From: Simmondsia chinensis
Lineage: Eukaryota > Streptophyta > Magnoliopsida > Caryophyllales > Simmondsiaceae
NCBI GenBank assembly: GCA_018398585.1
Contig: JAGTTD010000010.1
Coordinates: forward strand, 7,914,501 to 7,978,500
Length of the DNA stretch: 64,000 nucleotides
Direction of reading: 5' to 3'
Under the pieces are notes generated by a model. It saw only the letters and a program-made list of their open reading frames with translations. It did no database searches and was not told where the DNA came from. Shown here piece after piece: positions 56,601 through 64,000 of the stretch (positions within the stretch are counted from its first letter, which is position 1; each line of letters opens with the position of its first letter). A program made the position numbers and the translations under genes.

Positions 56601-58257
56601 TTTCCTACTCTTCTTCACTGGTCGACTAAATCAGTGGCCCAAACCGTAGGGGCTATGGTGGAGAGATGGAGGTTTCGGGTCCCAAATCTGTTGGGTTTCT
56701 TCCAATCACTAAGTTTTTGCTTTTTCTGCAAGGTATAATAGGAGTTTAGAAGCTTCAATTTACCGGAAGTGTGGAATCATAGTCTGTAGGACTAAAGGTG
56801 GTCAGAGTCTCCTTTGCATGTGGAAATTGGACCCTAAAGTGTCTATATTTGGGGTTGCAATCATTTTAACTGTCTCTAGAAGCATTTCAGCTATGAAAAA
56901 AAGAAAAAAGAAAAATGGAGTTTGCAATCTCCTTCCTCCTTGTCTTCACCACGCAACCCTCGCCCACGCTATGATTATAGTCAGTCTTTGCTCAATTTCT
57001 CACAGGTCAAATGAAAAGGTGGGTCATCACCTAAAAGAGAAGAGGGGAAGAGGGAGGTTCCACTTCTTCAAATCAAGTGGTATGAACCAACCCCTATGGA
57101 ATTTTGGGTCTGAAAGGAGAGAGCAAAAGGTTGGGGATTTGATTGAGGCCAAAAAGGAAATTATTGTCACTATAAGGAAAGGCTATTTTTTTTCCTTCTG
57201 CATGAAGAGATTGAACCCCAATCATCTTATTTAATGGGAATCTGAAGTTAGTTGCGGAAGCCAATTAGAATGGGTTACTTCTCTAAGAAAGAAGATGAGG
57301 GTAGAAGAAGCTTCGCATGATGATCATGCTTCTAGAAGAAAGGATTCACATATTGCCTCACTTCCAAAATGCATGTCAGTATTCTTTTTCACAGGTAATA
57401 GATTTCTTCTTGATCCTTTCTTTTCCCTCATTATTGGAGACTTTAATGGGGATAGAGGGCCTTTCTCATCTTTGCATGTGATTGGAGGGACCTCTACTTG
57501 CTTCAATAGATCTGTTTATGTGGCTAAGATGTCTAAAAGCTCTTGTGCTTGTTCATGTTGGTTCTCTTTGTGCTGTTTTAGAGTTACTTTTTGATTTTTA
57601 GAATGGGGTGGCCTATATTTGGGGTTATGGTGAGGGTTTTGCTTTTCATCGCCGGCATTTGCTAAATCTGCTTAATTTGTTCCTTAGTTTCCAAAAATGT
57701 CTAATGGAAAAATCAAGATAACTAAAATGTGCAACCTAACCTCAATGATATTTGTGGTAATAGAGTACTAGAACACGACACATCCGATGGAGTTCCAAAT
57801 CCATATCCTACCGACATCTCAGCACAGGGTTCTTTTTTTAGTAGCTATGATCTAGTAGCAATCAAAAGGTTAGTGGGTAGGTTTTTGGGTAACCGCATTT
57901 CGGGCAGGGTTCTCCTCCTTTTTATATCTAACTTTTGTTATAACATTTGCACCAATGATGGAAAAGATTTGTGCTCTCGAGTTAAAGTGTGTAATCTCTA
58001 TCGTAATAATGAATGCATAGCCTACTATTTCTATGTTTGTTGCCGCTTGCACTGTGATTTTTACTCATTCCGAAAATATGCTCGTGTTTCAATTTATGCT
58101 GATTACACTACTGCTATTCTCCATTGTTATAATGCTCGGATAACAGTTGTTATCAACGGACTGAGCCTCACGCTCCTGCTCGTCTGTTGGGTGTAGTTTA
58201 CCATCTTCGTGATGGCATGTTTATTTTACGGTTTATCTCTCTTCTCGCTTTAGCTCC
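56601..58257 (+). other. Region upstream of LINE ORF2, possible decayed ORF1
   Basis: Open frames at 56818-57234, 57295-57594 and 57729-58196 match nothing I recognise. Their position suggests the decayed 5' part of the LINE that follows. A CCTTGTCTTC-rich segment appears twice (about 56560 and 56940), perhaps a 5' UTR duplication. Confidence 0.3.
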
Positions 58258-61200
58258 ATGAAAATTCTTTATTGAAATATTAGAGGGTTAGCTCGCCTTG
58301 TCGCTCAACAAGAAATGTTGAGCCTGATTGGGAAATTCAGACTTGAGTTAGTGGCCATCATTGAAACACTTGTTACTCCGATTGTTATTGAGAAGTTATT
58401 CCCCAGTATGGGGTATGATAAAGGCCGCTATACTCCCCCTATAAACCATGTTGTGGGAATATGGCTTTTATGGCATTCTTCACTCTATGAAGTTAATATT
58501 AAGACCATGGATCACAAGGTTGCTCACCTCATGGTTGAAGATAAATCTTGTCATAAGAAGTTTTCTCTGCCTGTGATTTACGCCCCGGCTGAGGAAAAAG
58601 AGAAAGACCAGTTCTAGGAAGTTTTGGGCCAGGAAGGCCAATCTATATGTGGCCCCTAGGGTCTAATTTGTGATTTTAATGCGCTCAAGGATCCGTTGGA
58701 TAAGTTAGGAGGGGCTTTGATGGTGGATAAGAACCTATATAGGCTCAATTCTTTTTATAGAAACCTTGGGCTATGGGATGTCCTGTGGAATTGGCATAAG
58801 ATCATGTGGACGAGGGAGATTAATGGGGTTTGCATCCAGGAAAAACTAGACAAATCCATTGTTGACCATGCTTTGTTTAGCAGCTTCCATCAAAGCGTGG
58901 TTTATAATGGCCTTGGGTCCATATCAGACCATTCCCTTCTAATCCTTTTCACCTCTGATCAGGTCTTGGCTAAGCCTTGCTTGTTTAGGTTTCGAGGGGG
59001 ATGGATTAACAACGACTGAACAAGGAATATTATCCTTAAGGCCTGGGGCACCAAGTTTGGGGGTGCAGTATGTTTTAAGTCATCTAAAGACTTAAGTTGA
59101 TGAAAAAAGCAATTAAGGAAAACCCTACCATTGTGAAGGGTCTCTGAACTCAAACCTAAAGACCAAAGAAAAAAAGAATCTAGGAGATCTAGGAAAAATT
59201 AGTGACTGCCCTAATAGTGCCCACCTATTTAAGAAACTCAAGCAGTTGACAGTACAACGCAAAAAGATTCTATTTTTGAACCATAGGTATTGTGCTACAT
59301 TCCATCCTAAAGAGCGACTAATTAAAGGAGATATGAATTCCAAAGTGTTTCACTCTTTCATTGCCACCAAGAGAAAGTGTATAGGCATTTTTGGAGCTTA
59401 CGAATGACTTGGGGGTTTCAGTTACAGAGAAAGAAGGAATTGGTGATTTGTTTATCCTTGAATTTAAGGAGCGGTTTAGGTCTTGGGGACATGTCGGTCC
59501 TTTTAGATCTCTCGCCTATGTGTCCTCCAAAATTATGGAGGAGGACAATGCGAACCTTATTAAAGACTTTTCTAATGATGAAATCAAGCGAGCCATCTTT
59601 GAGATGAACTCCCATAAGGCTCCTGGACCTGATGGGTTCTCAGCTTTTTTCTTCCAATCCTATTGGGATATTATTGGTCAGAATGTTTGCAATGCTATAA
59701 GATCATCTCTTAGAGGAGGTAATCTCCTTAGGGAGATTTACCATAGTCTTATCACCCTCATTCCATAGGTGGACTGTCCTCAAATCGTCAACCATTTTTG
59801 GCCTATCAGCCTCTGCAATGTCCTGTATAAGATAATTGCCAAGACATTGGTGAATAGATTAAAATTGTTAATGAATAAAATTGTAGACAACTGGTAAGCA
59901 GCTTTCATCCCAGAATTATCCATTCAAGATAATATTCTTGTGGGGCATGAGGCTATAGTGGCCTTTGAGAAGAAACAGGGGAAGTCCTGTTGGGCTACTT
60001 TCCAACTAGACATGGAGAAAGCCTATGATAGAGTGGAGTGGTACTTTCTTAATTAGGTTCTAAAAAGCTTTGGCTTTCGCTAAAATTGTATCAGTTGGAT
60101 TATGGACGGCGTGACCTCTACGTCCTTTTTGGGTCTTGGTAGGTGACACCCACATGTGATGGTTTACTCCTACTAGAGGTCTGCAGTAAGGAGGTCTTTT
60201 GTCTCCATATTTGTTCATTCTTTGTTTGAAAGTTCTGGCCGAAAAAAAAAAAAATTGAAAGATTAGAGTAGGAGAAAAAAATCTAGCATTGGTGCAAAAA
60301 TTTCAAAAGCTGCACCTATCGCCCCGTGTCTTTTTTTGCAAATGATTGTCTTCTTTTTTGTGAAGCCTGTGTGGAAGCTATGGGTAGACTCCAAAGTATT
60401 GTCCAATAATACTGTGAGGACTCGAGTGAATTGGTGAGCAAGGTGAAATCAGTGGTTGTCTTTTCAACAAATATTGATAGACAATTAAGACAGAGGATCA
60501 GTGATCAACTAGGAATTCTGATAGCTCAGAGCCTGTGGAAGTACTTCGGTTGCACCTTTGGCCCAGGTAGATTCAATTTGAGCGTTGCCAATGATATGAT
60601 GTAGTTTTTAAACTTCCAATGAAAGTTTGTAAGAAGGGGAAATAGTCTTTGTAGGAATTTTTTTTCTGGAAATCTATGGATAAGGATGGTATGAATCTGG
60701 CGGCTTGGAACAAGATTTGCAGACCTAAAGGGGCTGGAGGGTTAGGTCTCCAAAAGCTTGAGGGTGTTAACCTAGCCTTTTGTGTAAATTGGGGGTGGAA
60801 AATTCTAGAGGAGGATGATCTTTGGGTTAGAGTGATCAAAGGCAACTATTCATATAAAGAGGATTTTTTAAAATATAAGGGGAGGAATTCGAACTCTCCA
60901 GCTTGGAGGGATATTTTGGCAGCTAGATCAGGGTTAGGTAAGGGCTTAAAACAGAGAATTGGGAATGGAAGAACGGTTTCACTTTGGCCTGATTTGTGGA
61001 TTAGGAAGGGTCTACTTATCAACAAACTATGGGAAAAAGAAGGAACATAGATGTTAATCCTAAGGTAGTAGATTTTATTGTCAATGATGAGTAAGATATG
61101 GAAAAGCTGGAAAGGGTGGTGGCCCCCGGAATGTCTTTCTAATATCCTAGGGATCCTAATCCAAAGTCAAAGGAAGAAGATATTTCATGTTGGGGCTTCA

Positions 61201-62150
61201 CAAGATTTTAGCGTTAAATTGACAAATTGGCTAGCCCATAATCTAGATTCGTCGGGGAGAGATGCCTGGGAATTTCGGTGGATATGGAATCTCGATATTC
61301 CCCCAAAGGTCAAAATATTCTTGTGGTAGGCCTTAAACGATTACCTTGCTAGTAGGACTCGAATCAAAAAGTGCATCCCTGGGATTTCTCGACCTTGGAG
61401 GGAAGCTAGTTCCCTTCATTGGTTGCCCTTGATTCCTAGAGGCCTGTCATTTGTAGATGAATTAAGGGAAAAGAGAAGGGGAAAATTCATCATGCTCTGT
61501 TAGAAGACTTGAAAAGATAGGAATAGTGCTTGTTTTAATGGTATTAAGGTAAGCCCAGTCAGGCTAATTATTTGTAGTTGGGCATATGCCTTATGAATAG
61601 TATTGTTGTACCCACCTTGAGGAAGGGGGTGGACACAGGTCCCCAAGAAGCAGAACGAGCAAGCGACATAATAGGTCTATTTCCTTGGTTCCATCGAGTC
61701 CAATGTGGATAAAGATCAACTTTGATGGTTCTAAGTGCGGCAATACAACATCATTTGGCCTTATTGCTCATGAACCCTAGGGAGAGATCATTTTTTTGGG
61801 ATCTAGGAAGCTAGGTAATGCCTCGATTATTTTGGTAGAGGCTATCGTGGCAAGAGACGGGCTTCTTCAAGTAGTTTGGTAGGGAGCCCAAAAAACTATG
61901 TTGGAAGGAGACAATGAGACAGTTATCAAGGTGCTATGAGGACTTTATTATTGCCCTTTGGACATCAAGGCCATTGTGGAAGACATCCATTCCATTAGCT
62001 CTTCCTTGGAGTGTATATCTTTTCATCATGTTTTCAAAGAAGCCAATAGGTCGGCAGATTGGCTCGCCAATTCTAGGTTATATGAGAGTGTGGGGGTTTC
62101 AATTTGAGATCATGCTTCTTCTGTGCTCCCCTCTCTATGTCCAGAGCTAA
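58258..62150 (+). pseudogene. L1-like LINE ORF2, decayed
   Basis: Endonuclease: ATG at 58258 (MKILY then a stop where Trp is usual, NIRG), CDFNALKDP, and GSISDHSLLI near 58915-58945. Reverse transcriptase: SHKAPGPDGFSAFFFQ near 59610, QLDMEKAYDRVEW near 60005-60045, and FAND at 60335-60346 where the active site is normally FADD, so a catalytic Asp is lost. Zinc-finger RVT region: 60676-61050 and WIWNLDIPPKVKIFLW to 61329. RNase H: INFDGSKCGNTTSFGLIAHEP near 61707 to HHVFKEANRSADWLANSR near 62075. At least ten stops and several frameshifts. Domain order is that of plant L1. Confidence 0.85.
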
Positions 62151-62186
62151 GGCCCTAAGGTTTCTCCTTTTGAGAGGTTGTACCTA

Positions 62187-62189
<3 letters not shown>

Positions 62190-62219
<30 letters not shown>

Positions 62220-62220
62220 G
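62190..62220. repeat. (TG)n/(TA)n simple repeat at LINE end
   Basis: GTGTGTGTG followed by (TA)n immediately after the LINE, possibly in place of its poly(A) tail. Confidence 0.6.
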
Positions 62221-62509
62221 TATATTAAGGAAGAGATTATAGAGTTCCTATTGAATGTTCATTTCTGCCAAACTTTACGCTATTGCACAACATAAAAAGT
62301 ATATTGGTCACTATGGGACCTTTTCATTTTTCAATAGTTAGCGAGAAACTTGTGATATAAAAGCTGACAATATTCCATAAAATAGTACCCAAAAAACACA
62401 TGAAGGTGTGACAAGGAACCACACAAAACATTAAAAACAACGGCCAAAACGGACACTCCAAACTGTTCCAAAGACAAAAGCTGAACCGGAACTTCAAAAA
62501 CTTTGAGAT
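62221..62509. other. Spacer, nothing recognised
   Basis: About 290 bp between the LINE and the copia LTR, without gene or repeat. Confidence 0.4.
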
Positions 62510-63492
62510 TGTTGAGTTTCAGGTCGTATTCCTAGGGTTTAATCTTATCAACTTTAATTCTTGATATGATGACAATAACAACAAGGATTCACTACTTCAG
62601 ATCTAGTTCAAGAAACCTGTAACTGTAGTTAAGCAAGATTCATCCAACACCGAACACATGCACAAAGAACACAGCGATAACAACGAGATTTACGTGGTTC
62701 AGCCTTTAAAGAAGGACCTACTCCACGGCTCCCTATTTCTAGGGAAGTCTATCCACTATAAGTCGAGTTCAAATATTACAGACCAGACTTCAACGATATA
62801 CAACTTTACAAAACCGATCCTTAAGGCTTCTAAGTCAGAAGCCTAAAGAAGAACGAAAATAAAGAGTAAGGGAGAAGAAAGCTTACAACCGAAGCCTACA
62901 AGGCTTCATACATGCTCCAAACTACCAAGATTTGAACGATCAAGCCTTAACACCCACGAATATACTCAATCGCCTTCGATCGCCTCAAGATCGCCAGAGC
63001 AAACCAAAGAGAGGCGGTGGCTGAAGAGAAAAACGGAGAGCGAATGAATTGCGTACAGCAGACCCTAAAAGGGTCAGTATATATAGGCAACCGATCTCCG
63101 ATCCGTGGCAAAGCTCAAGGTTCAATCTCGGCCGTTCGTACGAACCAGATCAACGGTCCATAAAAGCCCTCAAGAAACACAAACAGTTTACCCGGATGGC
63201 TGACGCGTGTCATCTCTTTAAACTGAAAACAGGAAGCTTCTTGGAGAAGCTTCGGGCAGCGGGTAGTGGCACGGGCAGGTAAATAACACACACGGTCAGG
63301 GGCAGCAATGGTATTTTACCTCTTGAATTATTTAAATGTACAGTAATAGCTGGGTACCCAAAAATATATTTAACAAAAAATTTACAACTTATGCCACTTG
63401 ACATTTACACCCTTTAATCTATAATATTTGAACATTTCTTGACTTAAATTTTCTTGACATAGTTAAGTCATATAGGGACCAATTTTACAACA
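62510..63492 (-). mobile_element. Copia element 3, 3' LTR
   Basis: 983 bp bounded by TGTTGAG at the left and TTACAACA at the right, so the minus strand starts TGTTGTAAAATTGG and ends CTCAACA. A GGTGGAGAAT polypurine tract lies directly upstream on that strand. The GATTTACGTGGTTCAGCC and CTCCACGGC motifs are common in plant copia LTRs. The rest of the element leaves the window. Confidence 0.7.
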
Positions 63493-63569
63493 ATTCTCCA
63501 CCTTGGTACCTATATGGGTTAACTACTAGACATTCCCTAGTAATAGGAGCAAAAAACACATTGGGTTCG

Positions 63570-63998
63570 TCATCCATGGTCCCAATTACTTTGAACCAAG
63601 TTAATACACTTAAGTAACTTGTCCAAAGTCAAAATTTTTGTGCCCATATCCACTGGATTTTCAGCAGTACAGATTTTTCGCAGTTTAACAGTGTTCCTTT
63701 CAAGCATGTCGTTTACAAAATTCCTCTTGATAGCTAAGTGCTTAGTCCTATCATGAAACACGGGGTTTTTACACAATGCAAGGGCTGATTGACTGTCCGA
63801 AAACAGTACGGGAGGCCCGTTATCGAGGTTTATTTCTGACAGTAAGCCTCTCAGCCAGGTAGCCTCTTTTATGGCTTCTGTGAGGGCCTCAAATTCAGCC
63901 TCAGTGGTTGACAGCGCAGTCACAGGCTGCAACTTAGACTTCCAACAAATGGCTCCACCATTTAAAGTGTAAATGTAAGCACTAGTGGATCTCCTTTT
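63570..63998 (-). CDS. Copia pol, RNase H C-terminus (partial)
   Basis: An open frame runs off the right edge. It reads KRRSTSAYIYTLNGGAICW, ALSTTEAEFEALTEAI with the catalytic Glu, SDSQSALALCKNP with the Asp, and HDRTKHLAIKRNFVNDMLER, then VDMGTKIL and a stop at 63570. These are the RNase H and end of a Ty1/copia polyprotein. No stop interrupts the visible 142 residues, so this copy may be younger than the others. It ends about 70 bp before the 3' LTR. Confidence 0.85.
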   Translation of the reverse strand, partial: KRRSTSAYIYTLNGGAICWKSKLQPVTALSTTEAEFEALTEAIKEATWLRGLLSEINLDNGPPVLFSDSQSALALCKNPVFHDRTKHLAIKRNFVNDMLERNTVKLRKICTAENPVDMGTKILTLDKLLKCINLVQSNWDHG

Positions 63999-64000
63999 AT

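Noticed and set aside
56818..58196. Three successive open frames as genes
   Set aside because: No motif, no codon pattern and no splice structure; position just before LINE ORF2 makes decayed LINE sequence more likely.
1..64000. CRISPR arrays, operons, phage or bacterial features
   Set aside because: None seen. The sequence is plant nuclear DNA; direct repeats are LTRs, SINEs or tandem arrays.

Overview
The window is nuclear DNA of a flowering plant, most likely a eudicot. It has spliced genes with GT-AG introns, a cell-wall proline-rich protein, a plant-type prenylcysteine methyltransferase, SINEs with (TTG)n tails, plant MITEs, and LTR elements primed by initiator tRNA-Met. I cannot name the species. 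Most of the window is transposon sequence in several layers of nesting, so true genes are few.

Genes. (1) A single-exon extensin-like gene lies at about 1.41-1.76 kb (+), with a TATA box and a poly(A) signal. (2) A single-exon isoprenylcysteine carboxyl methyltransferase gene (ICMT/STE14) lies at 4.16-4.76 kb (-). (3) A previously hidden five-exon gene on the minus strand runs from 45.36 kb down to 17.17 kb. It encodes a 216-221 residue, probably organelle-targeted protein with one membrane segment. Its exons join in phase at every junction, but its introns have been swollen by transposons: intron 4 is about 23.4 kb and intron 2 about 3 kb. A decayed copy of its exon 4 sits downstream at 15.1 kb.

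Transposons, left to right: a pogo-like deletion derivative holding a SINE (2.2-3.1 kb); a TRIM just upstream of ICMT (5.7-6.3 kb); a Mutator-type MITE (6.5-6.9 kb); a SINE (7.0-7.2 kb); a three-layer nest of TIR element, LINE and hAT MITE (7.8-10.5 kb); a long inverted-repeat family with hAT MITEs and another SINE (10.6-14.2 kb); a GGCTCCG-TIR MITE (15.7-16.5 kb); a partially tandem-duplicated Ty1/copia element (18.6-28.2 kb); a short minus-strand LTR element (28.4-29.9 kb); a Mutator-type MITE with a perfect 9-bp duplication (30.0-30.5 kb); a protease-only Ty3/gypsy derivative (30.8-33.8 kb); a TNT1-like copia element (35.2-40.1 kb); a 5S rRNA-SINE chimera and a tRNA-type SINE inside intron 3 (40.9-41.4 kb); a second, inverted gypsy derivative inside intron 2 (42.0-44.6 kb); two hairpin elements (45.8-46.7 kb); two related minus-strand LTR elements (46.9-49.2 and 51.0-52.9 kb); a solo LTR (53.0-54.8 kb); a decayed LINE (58.3-62.2 kb); and the 3' end of a third copia element running off the window (62.5-64.0 kb).

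Most unusual content: the two LTR elements at 46.9-49.2 and 51.0-52.9 kb carry, in place of an ordinary pol, a protein containing an RNA-recognition motif like that of polypyrimidine-tract-binding proteins. In the better copy this follows a gag-like leader. I consider this the best candidate for an undescribed system. The 5S-SINE chimera placed about 30 bp from a splice acceptor, and the gene buried under 23 kb of transposons, come next.
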